DNA of 64,000 nucleotides. Origin: Caldatribacterium sp051549785 (lineage in GTDB: Bacteria; Atribacterota; Atribacteria; Atribacterales; Caldatribacteriaceae). Within the stretch, counting starts at the first letter, position 1, and each line of letters opens with the position of its first letter. Both the position numbers and the translations under genes were made by a program. Shown here piece after piece: positions 42,573 through 51,916 of the stretch. Under the pieces are notes generated by a model. It did no database searches. It worked only from the letters and a program-made list of their open reading frames with translations, and was not told where the DNA came from. The stretch is from NCBI RefSeq assembly GCF_051549785.1, contig NZ_CP189974.1:1903958-1967957 (forward strand), in the 5' to 3' direction.

Positions 42573-43509
42573 GTTTACATCCCACATAGTTCAGACAAAA
42601 CCTGACCCACCTGACCATGGCCTCCCAGGGCTCTATGGTTTACATCCCACATAGTTCAGACAAAACTCAGGATGTTCATGAGGCGCCTGGCCACTACACG
42701 GTGTTTACATCCCACATAGTTCAGACAAAACTGACAACGACGAGCCTAGTCCAGTGTAAGCCGTCTGGTTTACATCCCACATAGTTCAGACAAAACCGGG
42801 TTTGAGGACCTGGCTGGGGAGGATCGGGACAGTTTACATCCCACATAGTTCAGACAAAACCGTACCGAGACGATGGAGGAGACCTTTGAGGTCATCCGTT
42901 TACATCCCACATAGTTCAGACAAAACTTTTTGCGCCGGTAGCCAACGATGTCCTTTTCCGGGTTTACATCCCACATAGTTCAGACAAAACGCAGACAAAG
43001 TTCAATCCCTCGTTCGTGAGAGTGTGTTTACATCCCACATAGTTCAGACAAAACCGCGTACTTTGTTTGCAGAAGTTTCGTACTATCGTGGTTTACATCC
43101 CACATAGTTCAGACAAAACTGGCCTACAAACAAGCGCTCGGCTTACCGCAAGATGTTTACATCCCACATAGTTCAGACAAAACCAAGTCGCCAGAAACCA
43201 CCGTCGCAGGACCTGCGAGTTTACATCCCACATAGTTCAGACAAAACGTATTAGAGGAGGCAAGGAGGATTTACAGCGCAATTGTTTACATCCCACATAG
43301 TTCAGACAAAACGCTTTTCCCCTTTCCCCCGGGCGCGAAGATAATGTTGTTTACATCCCACATAGTTCAGACAAAACTTGGCAGGAGCCCCGATAAAGCC
43401 GATGCTTACATCATGTTTACATCCCACATAGTTCAGACAAAACCGAACCCTCTCCCTGCAGAATCTGATGGCCAACTTCCGTTTACATCCCACATAGTTC
43501 AGACAAAAC
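42573..43509 (-). CRISPR. CRISPR array, 15 repeats and 14 spacers (type I-B)
   Basis: Fifteen identical 29-bp repeats start at 42573, 42638, 42703, 42768, 42832, 42898, 42962, 43026, 43091, 43155, 43219, 43284, 43349, 43415 and 43481; the 14 spacers are 35-37 bp. On the plus strand the repeat begins GTTTACATCC and ends CAGACAAAAC. Read on the minus strand it ends in ATGTAAAC, like I-B repeats of clostridia and thermophiles. This and the A-rich leader at 43510-43714 next to cas2 suggest transcription on the minus strand, so the newest spacers would be at the right end. The leftmost repeat, next to the IS remnant, is unmutated. Confidence 0.97.
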
Positions 43510-43714
43510 CCGCTTCTTTAAGAAAGAATACATCGAAAGAAAGCCAGTGTAAAGGGCAAAAGCCCGCTGTGAAGAAAGGAAAAAAGGGCTAGAAAAAACG
43601 AATTTTTGCATCGAACCCCCGATAATGCTCTTGCACTACCACCAGAAAGCAGGTCAAAGCCTTGCAACACGAGTTCCGGAAAGCTCTTTCGAGGAAAACA
43701 CCCTGGATGCAGCA
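43510..43714 (-). promoter_or_regulatory. CRISPR leader region
   Basis: 205 bases between the last repeat and cas2, rich in A and G runs (AAAGAAAGCC, GAAAGGAAAAAAGG, AAAAAACG) and without a gene. It is the natural leader candidate because cas2 ends at its right edge and the array begins at its left edge. Promoter boxes were not assigned. Confidence 0.65.
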
Positions 43715-43984
43715 TCAGGAGATGAGATTAAGAGGCTTTTCTTTTTCCTGACCGAGTACCCTCTTCTGGCAATACCCCTGGAGCTCAAAGCGGTATACGT
43801 ATATTGAGTCGGCATCACTCTTAATGACCTTCTTGAGTTCTTGAAGACACTTCTCCAGTTTTCCGTCCCCTATTTCCCCTTCGAATACCGAGTTCTGCAC
43901 CCAAGTAAAATAGCGCTTGAGAACCTTTCTCACCTGATTGACTCGTCCCTCTTCGACGTCGTAAGTCACAATGCAATAGGGCAT
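43715..43984 (-). CDS. cas2: CRISPR-associated endonuclease Cas2
   Basis: 89 residues. CIVTYDVEEGRVNQVRKVLK at the N terminus is the Cas2 signature, with a conserved aspartate at the end of the first strand, and FTWVQNSVFEGEI near 28. Cas2 forms the spacer-integrating complex with Cas1. ATG 43984 is behind GGTGGTGAGA; the upstream GTG codons would overlap cas1. It is the last gene of the cas operon, and the leader and array follow on the same strand. Confidence 0.96.
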   Translation of the reverse strand: MPYCIVTYDVEEGRVNQVRKVLKRYFTWVQNSVFEGEIGDGKLEKCLQELKKVIKSDADSIYVYRFELQGYCQKRVLGQEKEKPLNLIS

Positions 43985-43986
43985 TC

Positions 43987-44964
43987 TCACCACCAGGCTT
44001 TAAAGGGGACATAGAGTTCGTCCCCCAGAAAATGCCGGATGAGTTTATAGCACTCGAGCCGCAGGATGGTCCGGTAGGATACTTTTCGCTTCAAGCGACG
44101 GTGTTTGATTGTGGTCTTCAGCTTTTCTTCAAAGGCCTGAAGGAACTTCTTCCTACCCTGGTCGTTGAGATAACAGCCCTCGAAGTCTCTGGCAAAGTCT
44201 TCTGGACACAGAATACCCGTATTGATGAGACGAAAAATGAGCGAGTCGACGATAAGGGGTTTGAAGATCTCGGCAATATCCAGACAAAGCGAGAAGCGGC
44301 GTTCCCGGGGCTCATGGAGATAGCTTATCGTGGGATTGAGAGACGTCCGGTAACACTCCGAAAGGATGGTGGCATAAAGGAGAGAGTTCCCAAAAGAGAG
44401 TAGGGCATTAACAGGATTCGAAGGTGGGTGCTTTTCCCTTTTTTCAAAGGGGAAATCTTCCCGAAGGAAACACTGGAAAGCCTGGTAGTAAGCCTCCTTT
44501 GCCCGGCCCTCACACCCCATAAGGTCGGCAATGGTCCGTGCAGAACGAGCTTTGTCAAGCTCTTTTTCAATCTCGGCAATGAAGGGCTCAGTTCCCGGAT
44601 ATTCCCGTAAGTTCCGGCAAGCGTGGAATATGGCACCCTCAACGAAAGAGAAAGCCAGGAAGAGGCGCTTCTCCGGGTTAAGATAGTGTTCTACCTGGCG
44701 AACGAGGAGTTCTCCAGAAGTGTTTCCGTCTTTGGGGAGGAAAGACCCGCTGTAAAAACCGTAGTAGTTGTAAACATGCATGGGCTTCCCTGCCTTTGCC
44801 AGGAACACCAGGAACTCTTTATTCATCGTGACCTGGCCAAAAACATGAAGCGCATCGACATTCTCGATGGGGATGACCTTTTTCGCCCCATCCTCTTTTT
44901 CAACAAGGATGGTGTTCTCGTTTCTTCTGATCGTCCCACTGCTCAAAATGTAATACGGCTCCAT
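43987..44964 (-). CDS. cas1: CRISPR-associated Cas1 integrase
   Basis: 325 residues from ATG 44964; a longer frame up to 45165 includes junk overlapping cas4. EPYYILSSGTIRRNENTILV is the classical N terminus. Metal-binding residues lie in the helical half: NALLSFGNSLLYATILSECY near 195-214, and SYLHEPRERRFSLCLDIAE near 223-241 with the catalytic histidine and aspartate. Cas1 integrates new spacers with Cas2, assisted by Cas4. Only seven bases separate it from the cas4 stop. Confidence 0.97.
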   Translation of the reverse strand: MEPYYILSSGTIRRNENTILVEKEDGAKKVIPIENVDALHVFGQVTMNKEFLVFLAKAGKPMHVYNYYGFYSGSFLPKDGNTSGELLVRQVEHYLNPEKRLFLAFSFVEGAIFHACRNLREYPGTEPFIAEIEKELDKARSARTIADLMGCEGRAKEAYYQAFQCFLREDFPFEKREKHPPSNPVNALLSFGNSLLYATILSECYRTSLNPTISYLHEPRERRFSLCLDIAEIFKPLIVDSLIFRLINTGILCPEDFARDFEGCYLNDQGRKKFLQAFEEKLKTTIKHRRLKRKVSYRTILRLECYKLIRHFLGDELYVPFKAWW

Positions 44965-44971
44965 GTTCTCT

Positions 44972-45481
44972 TCACCCAAAGCAAAGCTCAAAGTACGCAC
45001 ACTTCCGGCAGTAAGGTTTCGATGCCGGAGGGGGTGGCGTTGTTCTTGAAAGAATTTCCTGGATTTTCCGGATGGCCTCCTCAAGTTCCTGGACCATTGT
45101 TTCTGTAAGAACCACACGTTTTCGCTTTTTCTGCCGTGGGTACAGGATGACTCCCTCTTTCTCAATGCCCAGGTTTCTCAGGTAGTAAAGGTAATACCCA
45201 ACCTGCATGATGCTCGCCTTTTCAAAGGCCCTGCTGTACTTGATCTCCTGGATGGTCCTATCATCTACCATATCAATGGTGATAAGCTCATCAATGGTGA
45301 TTCTCCGGCGCTTCTTTCTGGGGAAACTCTCTTCATCCAGGAGTTTCCCCAGAAACACCCGGTCCGATTCTTTCTCCATCCGGATCCCCCGGTCGAAGAA
45401 CCAGAGCTTCCGCTCACAAACGAAGAAGTAGTTGATTTTCACTCCGGTGAGGTGGAGGGCGTCAAAGGATCCCACCGTCAT
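44972..45481 (-). CDS. cas4: CRISPR-associated Cas4 nuclease
   Basis: 169 residues, RecB-like nuclease. The N-terminal cluster cysteine is in FVCERKLWFF near 20-29, the catalytic strand near 67-80 contains the D/E residues (ITIDMVDDRTIQEIKYS), and the C-terminal cluster is CRKCAYFELC. Cas4 trims and orients new spacers according to the PAM. It overlaps the end of cas3 by four bases (ATGA). Typical of I-B and related systems. Confidence 0.95.
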   Translation of the reverse strand: MTVGSFDALHLTGVKINYFFVCERKLWFFDRGIRMEKESDRVFLGKLLDEESFPRKKRRRITIDELITIDMVDDRTIQEIKYSRAFEKASIMQVGYYLYYLRNLGIEKEGVILYPRQKKRKRVVLTETMVQELEEAIRKIQEILSRTTPPPPASKPYCRKCAYFELCFG

Positions 45482-48132
45482 TTTCCTTTTTGCACAGAGA
45501 AACGGAAACCAAGGTCCTCATCGTAGCTACCAGGAACCACAAAAACGTTTTCCAGCCAGTCCTCAAGTCGTTCTTTAAGACGCTTATCAAGGGATTCCCA
45601 AAATCCTGGAGATTGTTTGGAAATCTCGTCCCGCAAGCGCTGGAATGCAGGCTCTTCCGATAAATCCCGACGCTGGGGCACCGAGACGAGATACTTCGCC
45701 AGGATTTCCTGCTTGAATTTTGTGAAGGTAGGCTTTTCACAGTGTTTCTCGAGAAATTGCCGTACATTCTCGCCAAAACTCTGGAAGCGGCTTTTGAAGC
45801 GGCCTTGGCCTTCGGGGATAGCGGCGACATCGGCGATATTCCGGAATATCTCCTGGGCTTCTCTTTTCTGCGAGGACGTGTAACCGGCGTCGAGGATGCA
45901 TAGGGTTTTGCGGAATTCCTCATAGTACGTACTCCTTGCTTCCATAATCGCCTGATAGAGACGAGATACCAGGTAGTATTTATCATACTCCGACAGGAAT
46001 TTCCTACCTTGGGGGAGCCTGAAAATTCTTTGTTTCGACTTTTTCCTCGAAGATGTGAGGCGCTTAGTAAGCTCAGAGAAGTCGATAGCCTCAATCGATT
46101 CGCCGCTGAGAAACTCCTGCAGCGCAAAACGTGCGGCTTCCAGAAGCTCCGGAAGATAGGGAGAAGGCTTCGCCTTAACCTTCTTATCTTCCTTAAACTC
46201 AAAGATATACACATTGGGTTTTTCGCCGGAAACAGCATAACGTGCACCGTCAGACGCCTCATATTCCCCATCACCAACTTTCCTGCACCCCGGGCCGATG
46301 CGTCGCAGGACTCTTCCCATCCGCTGCACCAGGGAATCCATGGGGGCAAGTTCGGTGAAAAGTACATCGGCGTCGATATCGAGCGAAGCCTCCACCACCT
46401 GGGTAGCCACAAGAATCTTCGCTCCATCGTTGTCCTTCTTGGGGTTAGGGAACTCTTCTTTAAGGGTTTCCTCCTTCTTCCTGCGGTCCTCAAGGGTGAA
46501 ACGGGAGTGGAGAAGCCAGGTTTTCTGTCGAAGATTACCCTTCTGCTTCTTTTCGAGCGTCTTGCACAGGTTTTCATATACCTCCTGCGCTTTCTGCACG
46601 GTGTTGAGCACCACAAGCACCCTCTGCCCCCCGTTGCGTTCCGCCTCTTCGATGATTTTCGTAACGAGCTGTTCCGCCTTTATCTCCGGCAGGCACTCCA
46701 CGAGGTGTTTCCTGAGGTCCTGAAATCTTTCTTTCTCCCTCTCATAGAGATTGATGTAATGTCTCTCACCGAGGCCGGTGCGCTCCTCGATTTCCTTTTT
46801 CACGAATTCCGGAAGCGTAGCCGTCATGAGGAGGTACCTTCCCCCCATTTTCACGATATCTTCGGTGAACTTCACGATGATTGCTGCGGCTCTCGGTTCA
46901 TACGCCTGGACCTCATCAATCACCAGGCGAGCGTAGGAAAAAGTGGCGTAAATCCGCTCATATCCGGGGGGACGGAGCGCATAGGGGAAAAACTGGTCCC
47001 CAGTCGAAACACAGACCGGAAGCGCAAGCTGCCGGGAAAGGTGGTATATCCTGCTCTGGCCTTTCTCTTCTGCCCCTTTAATCTGCTCCCTCTCCAGAAA
47101 GAAGAGGTCGGCATCGGAATGGAGGAGCGCCACCCGATCTCCACCCCACACCTCTTCGGCTCTTTTGTGCATCTGATTGACCGCAGCGCGCAAAGGCAGG
47201 GTGTAAAAGAGCTTCTCACCTCTCGACCACAGGAAAGCGAACTCGGTTTTTCCGTATCCGGTGGGCGCAACGAGAATCAAATTCTGGTCCTCCAGTCCTT
47301 CGAGGTATTCTTCCTGCCAGGGGGTATCGGACTTTGATTTCTTGCGAAGACTATCGGTGATTTTTCCCCAGAGTTCTTCTCTACAAAGACCCTCCTCTTC
47401 GGGAGGAAACTCTTTACCTTCCTCCTCACAGAAAGAAGCGAAATGGTCGCAACGTTGCAGAAACCCGCTGAGGTGGATGAAGAGCCTTTCCTGCTCCTTG
47501 GGGATACCGATACGGGTGGGAAACCCTTCCATGGTGTAGGGGAGGAAGATAAAATCAAGAAGCGTCAGGCCGTTTATAAGAGCTTCGGCGAGTTTCAGGT
47601 TTACATTGAGTAACTCCTGGAGTTTCTGGAAGTCCTTGAGCTCTTTACGAAGGTTCTGGAGGAGTGTTTCGCGCCATTCGATGTCGTCCACAAATTTCTG
47701 GCAAAAACGGAGAAGGTGGGGGTTATCCTTCCACAGGTATTCGGTGAAGTTTTCTCGAAAGTGGTGGAAGGCGACTGCGGAGAGAAAGAGGCGAAGGCGT
47801 CTTTTATCGCTTTTCTCGTCTCTGCTATTCTCTACCTTGAGTTTTTTCTCCAGCGCCTCCACGTCAACGAAGAAGAGCGAAGCCAGAGAGTGTGGTATCT
47901 CAAAGGAAAGCTCAGAAGGTTGATATTCGGTGTTTCGCAGACTTTTTATCTGAAAGGCAGGCTGCACTTTCCCCAGATCATGTGAAAAGCCGGTGTAGCG
48001 GAGGAGTTCCTCAATCTCACCCCAGAAATCGTATGTTCCCAGCACCTTTTTCAGTCCTTCGAGAACCCGGAAAAAGTCCCGGACGTGTTCACTCAGACGC
48101 ACGTCGTTTGATTTCGCAAGAACTCTACACAC
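45478..48132 (-). CDS. cas3: CRISPR-associated Cas3 helicase-nuclease
   Basis: 884 residues. The N-terminal HD nuclease has GFSHDLGKVQPAF at 48-60 with the catalytic HD pair at 51-52. The helicase has Walker A APTGYGKTEFAF near 295, VIDEVQAYEPR near 390 (DEVQ box instead of DEAH) and LVATQVVEASLDIDADVLFT near 590 with QRMGRVLRR near 615. Cas3 unwinds and degrades the target DNA recruited by Cascade. Overlaps the end of cas5 by 8 bases. Confidence 0.96.
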   Translation of the reverse strand: MCRVLAKSNDVRLSEHVRDFFRVLEGLKKVLGTYDFWGEIEELLRYTGFSHDLGKVQPAFQIKSLRNTEYQPSELSFEIPHSLASLFFVDVEALEKKLKVENSRDEKSDKRRLRLFLSAVAFHHFRENFTEYLWKDNPHLLRFCQKFVDDIEWRETLLQNLRKELKDFQKLQELLNVNLKLAEALINGLTLLDFIFLPYTMEGFPTRIGIPKEQERLFIHLSGFLQRCDHFASFCEEEGKEFPPEEEGLCREELWGKITDSLRKKSKSDTPWQEEYLEGLEDQNLILVAPTGYGKTEFAFLWSRGEKLFYTLPLRAAVNQMHKRAEEVWGGDRVALLHSDADLFFLEREQIKGAEEKGQSRIYHLSRQLALPVCVSTGDQFFPYALRPPGYERIYATFSYARLVIDEVQAYEPRAAAIIVKFTEDIVKMGGRYLLMTATLPEFVKKEIEERTGLGERHYINLYEREKERFQDLRKHLVECLPEIKAEQLVTKIIEEAERNGGQRVLVVLNTVQKAQEVYENLCKTLEKKQKGNLRQKTWLLHSRFTLEDRRKKEETLKEEFPNPKKDNDGAKILVATQVVEASLDIDADVLFTELAPMDSLVQRMGRVLRRIGPGCRKVGDGEYEASDGARYAVSGEKPNVYIFEFKEDKKVKAKPSPYLPELLEAARFALQEFLSGESIEAIDFSELTKRLTSSRKKSKQRIFRLPQGRKFLSEYDKYYLVSRLYQAIMEARSTYYEEFRKTLCILDAGYTSSQKREAQEIFRNIADVAAIPEGQGRFKSRFQSFGENVRQFLEKHCEKPTFTKFKQEILAKYLVSVPQRRDLSEEPAFQRLRDEISKQSPGFWESLDKRLKERLEDWLENVFVVPGSYDEDLGFRFSVQKGK

Positions 48133-48955
48133 CGTTTATTCCCTCCATGCTCGCCAGGAACACCGGAAGCCCCTTCTTCCCAAAAGAAGCATCAAAAAGG
48201 AAGGATACCCCCTGGAACCTTCCATCGTTGAGCTTTGCGGAAACGTAGCGGAAATCCCGACTCCCATCCCGTAGCTCCCAGAATATGGGAACCCGGTAGC
48301 GCAGACCCTGTACTTTTGCAAAATCAAATGGTATATCAGGGGGCCAGGGCCTCTCCGGCACCCAGAAGAAGTGCTCGAAGTGAGCGTCTTTGGATTTTAC
48401 CTCAAGGGGAACCTTTTTTATTTCCTCTACTATTACCCAGTCCTCCGCTCTCCCGAGATACAGAGGATACAATCGACCGACCGGATTCTGGATTTTTTGG
48501 AAGAGCTTTTCGAGAAAAGAAGAGTCCTCATGAGCGAGATACACCACTATCCGCACCTCGTTGAGCACATCGATGAGAACCGGCGCCTGCCCTCCGGGGT
48601 GTTCTCCGACTCCAAAACGAACCCGATTCTCCACCGCCCCAAATGCTTTGATATGCTCGGTTTTGGAAAGATTCCGCAACCAGGTACATTCGGTAGTTTT
48701 CGCTTCAAAACGTCCGCAGACACCGATTTTGAGGTTTTTGAGGTTCCGGAAATCTCCGTTTTTTTCCGGATTTGGATTTTCTCCAAAGGTGTCTCCCCGG
48801 ATCCCCAGGATGTTGCCGAGGAATCCTCGTACCGCAGAATAGGAAGGGAGGGGATAGGTGTGGCGCCGCTGATAAGTAAAAGGAATCCGGTAGTGAGCCT
48901 GGGGCTGGTAGATTATAAGGCGCAAAACCTCGAATCCTTTACGCTTATCACTCAT
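48125..48955 (-). CDS. cas5: CRISPR-associated Cas5 (type I-B Cascade)
   Basis: 276 residues. The N-terminal RAMP half starts LRLIIYQPQAHYRIPFTYQR and continues TYPLPSYSAVRGFLGNILG near 34-52, the Cas5 signature helix. Cas5 caps the 5' handle of the crRNA. ATG 48955 overlaps the cas7 stop by four bases (ATGA). Consistent with the Tneap/Cst-type I-B set given the accompanying Cas7 and Cas8b families. Confidence 0.9.
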   Translation of the reverse strand: MSDKRKGFEVLRLIIYQPQAHYRIPFTYQRRHTYPLPSYSAVRGFLGNILGIRGDTFGENPNPEKNGDFRNLKNLKIGVCGRFEAKTTECTWLRNLSKTEHIKAFGAVENRVRFGVGEHPGGQAPVLIDVLNEVRIVVYLAHEDSSFLEKLFQKIQNPVGRLYPLYLGRAEDWVIVEEIKKVPLEVKSKDAHFEHFFWVPERPWPPDIPFDFAKVQGLRYRVPIFWELRDGSRDFRYVSAKLNDGRFQGVSFLFDASFGKKGLPVFLASMEGINGV

Positions 48956-50097
48956 TCTACTTTGTCCCCCCTGGGCTGGGATTCAGACTTCAGGCTTTCT
49001 GAAAGCTTGCCCCAGAACTCCTCCCAACTTTGGGTGAATTTCCCACAGGCTCCTTCTTTCTCCACAGCGTCCCAGGAAACTCGGCCGCTTTCGAAGACAT
49101 AGACCGAACTTTGGTCATCCCCTACGCTTTGTGTTACCCAGGGGTTCTCAAGCCCATCGGCAAGTCCCAGAACTCGGACGGTTCCATCATTCCTCGTTGC
49201 AATACGAAGATATGGGTGGAAAACCGGCGAAGGTACCTTCACAATCGCAGCCACCAGGAAGAGGGGTACAAGGGAGTTCAGCTCGTTACTCGACTGGACA
49301 TAAAACCCGTTTTTGATGGCTTCAAGAAGCTGACGCAGACGCTTTTTCTTCTCTTCCTCAGAAAGGCGAAAAGTCACACAGTACTTTCCGGAAGGAAGTT
49401 GTGAAGCTATTATCTCCCCCATATTCTTTCCGTTTTTGGAACATTCGTAAGACTGCTGATTGTTTTGACCACCTTTTTGCGTAACAGAAGGGATAATTTT
49501 CTCGTGCTTAGAAATAGTCACCTTGAGGTTCCCGCTTGAAAAATCCACCTTGTCGACAATCCAGACATCTTCACCCAGAACATCAAGATCGATTGTAAAA
49601 CTCGCTTTGTAAAAACTCTGGTGCTCCTCCTTGTTGTAGGGGTCGGGAGTTGCCGGAAGGCCCTGGGCAATTCCACGACGCACGAGATCGTGATTGGCGT
49701 AAAAAGCCATATCACCGGGGTAAACTTCAAGCGATACCGCTTTGGTGATGCCTACCGGTGCGCGGCGGGTGAGGGAAGCCTGGTTGTTAGAAGCCTGTTT
49801 ACCGATGGTGTACATGTACCCAAAGGCATCGAGCTCGGCGTGAGTGAGAATATCGGCTCTAAGGATATCAAACTGCACCACTTCCCCCTGCACGGTAACC
49901 GGCGCAGGTTGCCAATCCTCCCCATAGGCTTTCTGGAGGGTCGTAAAAAGATAGTGGCGCAGAGCCGGTTTTCCGATGAAACTGAAGGTCTGACCGTTGC
50001 GCGAGAGCTTCTTGATGGAGAGGATATTCCCCCCAATCTTTTCATCCCGGTTCAAAGCACCAGCCTCATAGATGACGGTAATGGTGACATGATTCAT
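48952..50097 (-). CDS. cas7: CRISPR-associated Cas7 (Cst2/DevR type)
   Basis: 381 residues. The start VTITVIYEAGALNRDEKIGG is typical of Cst2/DevR-type Cas7, which forms the backbone of Cascade along the crRNA. LTRRAPVGITKAVSLEVYPG near 128 and the segment GRDA-like ESGRVSWDAVEK near 345 are consistent. It overlaps the end of the small-subunit gene by four bases (ATGA). Length is normal for the family. Confidence 0.92.
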   Translation of the reverse strand: MNHVTITVIYEAGALNRDEKIGGNILSIKKLSRNGQTFSFIGKPALRHYLFTTLQKAYGEDWQPAPVTVQGEVVQFDILRADILTHAELDAFGYMYTIGKQASNNQASLTRRAPVGITKAVSLEVYPGDMAFYANHDLVRRGIAQGLPATPDPYNKEEHQSFYKASFTIDLDVLGEDVWIVDKVDFSSGNLKVTISKHEKIIPSVTQKGGQNNQQSYECSKNGKNMGEIIASQLPSGKYCVTFRLSEEEKKKRLRQLLEAIKNGFYVQSSNELNSLVPLFLVAAIVKVPSPVFHPYLRIATRNDGTVRVLGLADGLENPWVTQSVGDDQSSVYVFESGRVSWDAVEKEGACGKFTQSWEEFWGKLSESLKSESQPRGDKVE

Positions 50098-50636
50098 TGT
50101 TCCACCTCCTCAGGTGAACTTTTTTCCGGACCCAGAAGGCCGCTCAAAAAGGAGTACAGGGAAGTCTTAAAGAGCTGGTCGGAGTACACGGGATTGAAAG
50201 CACGGGCCAGAATGGGTTCGATTTCGGTTCCCTGAAACACGTTTAGGAGCGAGAAGAACACCTCGTCCCTCTTGCCCAGGCGGATTAACTCCAGTATCCG
50301 GTATGCCATCCCTCTGGGCTGCTGCTTTTCCTTATCGTAAATCCTTTCGTGAACCTCCGTCCCCCGGAGAGAAAAACCGTACCTGCGAAGCCTCTCACAG
50401 AGTTCTCCGGCATTTTCCCACACCAGGTATTCGTAAAATGGCTGCCATTTCTCCTTCTTGTCGGAGGAGCCCTTCAGGAGATACTCAAGGGTGTCCTGGA
50501 GTTGCATCCGGAAATCCGAAAGGACATCCAGGACGCCCCGCAACTCTTCCGGTTGCATGGTGCCCCTGGAAAGTTCCTCCACCACCCCATCAAGCACCTG
50601 TGAGAGCTCCTGCAACTCTACCTTACGACCACTCAC
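50094..50636 (-). CDS. Probable small subunit (Cas11-like): separate C-terminal part of Cas8b1/Cst1
   Basis: 180 residues, all helical. The region YRILELIRLGKRDEVFFSLL near 130-150 is similar to the C-terminal helical part that is usually fused to Cas8b1/Cst1 proteins. Here it is a separate gene that starts with GTG 50636, overlapping the stop of the cas8b gene (GTGA), behind GGGAGG. In type I-B systems the small subunit is normally produced from an internal start within cas8b; here it appears as an independent gene. Whether that is an ancestral state or a fixed split is not known. Confidence 0.75.
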   Translation of the reverse strand: MSGRKVELQELSQVLDGVVEELSRGTMQPEELRGVLDVLSDFRMQLQDTLEYLLKGSSDKKEKWQPFYEYLVWENAGELCERLRRYGFSLRGTEVHERIYDKEKQQPRGMAYRILELIRLGKRDEVFFSLLNVFQGTEIEPILARAFNPVYSDQLFKTSLYSFLSGLLGPEKSSPEEVEQ

Positions 50637-51916
50637 CGCCAACCACCTCCCATCCTTTCCTCTATCAGCGCGTGGAGTGAGAAAAGACTCGCAGCAAAAC
50701 CCATGAGTTTAACTTCATCTTCTCTGTTCCTTTCCAGACCGATTTGGCTATTGATGTACTTCCTTTCAGATTCTCCCCACGATTTCCCCGGTTTTGCGGC
50801 AATCATCATCAACCGTTCTCCCATCTCGAGAATCTCCCCAAAGCGCTGTTCCAGAACCATCCGCAGCACCGAAATTTCCCCAATTCTCATCAGAGACGAG
50901 GCTATTTTTTTATCAAGAAGGAGTTGAACCACCTCATACGGTAGGGAAACGAAATCGATAACATTTCTATTTTTCCCGTTATCCCTGATTTTTCGCCAGC
51001 TCACCACCTCAATATTCATCTCCGTCCACACCCCAAGCTGGACCCCAAGGCGCACTGCAAGCTCGATGAGACTCATCCCCAGAATTTCTCGCACCGAAGC
51101 GATATTTTCCCTGGCGTAGATCTCTCGGGCCAGCCTGTTGAGGTACCACATCACCTGGAAAGAGGGAGCGTTGAGGAAAATTCTGGAACCGTCGGCGAGA
51201 TTGGAGTTGTCGGCGAGATTGATAAACGCAAAGTCTCTATGCAGCATAAAGTACACGCATAAAGGACAGACCCAGAGCGAGCTATTCCCGTTCCAGAAGG
51301 AGTTGGGGAACTCTCCCTTAGACGGCCCGAGGATGGTGAAATGAGTGTGCTGAAATTTCGCCAGCCTTTTTTCCAGCTTAGGCTCTCGATTGGGATACTG
51401 TATCAGGGAGGAACCGCAAATACCACAGGTTCTCCCTGAAGAAGCTCGAGAGGTAGTTTGCAGGTTCTGAGGGATGCTCTCTAAAACCCTGCAAAACTTG
51501 AAATCTTGCCACTCATCAAGTTGCACAAGATTTTGAAAGGGCCGATTGGAGGCAAAGAGACGATTGCCGACATAAATAAACCTGTAGCCAAAATCTCCCA
51601 TCTTTTGTGCAAAGTCTTGATACTTTTTTCGTGGTTGCACATCCTTTGTATCTTTGGAGTTGAGCCACTTGTCCAATCCTTCAGGATCACAGAAGCACTC
51701 CACAAAATATTTCAACGCCCTGGGAACAGACCCTGAATCAACAGGTACAGGAGAGAAAAGATCCTGAAAAGCATTCTGCTCGATCGCCAATGTACCATCG
51801 TCCCTAAGCCAGGACTGCACATACTCGAGGCCTTCATGCTCGGCAATTACCCTCAAAAACCCCACTACTCCGGCGTTGTATAACCAGTTACCCGGATATA
51901 AGGTGATTGTACTCAC
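50633..51916 (-). CDS. cas8b1: CRISPR-associated Cas8b1/Cst1, large subunit (shortened)
   Basis: 427 residues. TLYPGNWLYNAGVVGFLRVI at the N terminus is the Cst1 signature; the zinc-binding cysteines are CGICGSSL near 185 and VCPLCVYF near 240 (CXXC, CXXC). Cas8b recognises the PAM and recruits Cas3. The protein ends after LIEERMGGGWR, before the helical C-terminal domain found in longer members, which follows as the next gene. GTG 51916 overlaps the cas6 stop (GTGA). Confidence 0.9.
   Translation of the reverse strand: MSTITLYPGNWLYNAGVVGFLRVIAEHEGLEYVQSWLRDDGTLAIEQNAFQDLFSPVPVDSGSVPRALKYFVECFCDPEGLDKWLNSKDTKDVQPRKKYQDFAQKMGDFGYRFIYVGNRLFASNRPFQNLVQLDEWQDFKFCRVLESIPQNLQTTSRASSGRTCGICGSSLIQYPNREPKLEKRLAKFQHTHFTILGPSKGEFPNSFWNGNSSLWVCPLCVYFMLHRDFAFINLADNSNLADGSRIFLNAPSFQVMWYLNRLAREIYARENIASVREILGMSLIELAVRLGVQLGVWTEMNIEVVSWRKIRDNGKNRNVIDFVSLPYEVVQLLLDKKIASSLMRIGEISVLRMVLEQRFGEILEMGERLMMIAAKPGKSWGESERKYINSQIGLERNREDEVKLMGFAASLFSLHALIEERMGGGWR

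Noticed and set aside
42573..43509. CRISPR array transcribed on the plus strand with a leader at 42437-42572
   Set aside because: That side is decayed transposase DNA. The repeat end and the A-rich region next to cas2 favour the minus strand.
44965..45165. 67-residue N-terminal extension of Cas1
   Set aside because: It overlaps cas4 coding sequence in another frame and lacks similarity; Cas1 begins at MEPYYILSSG.
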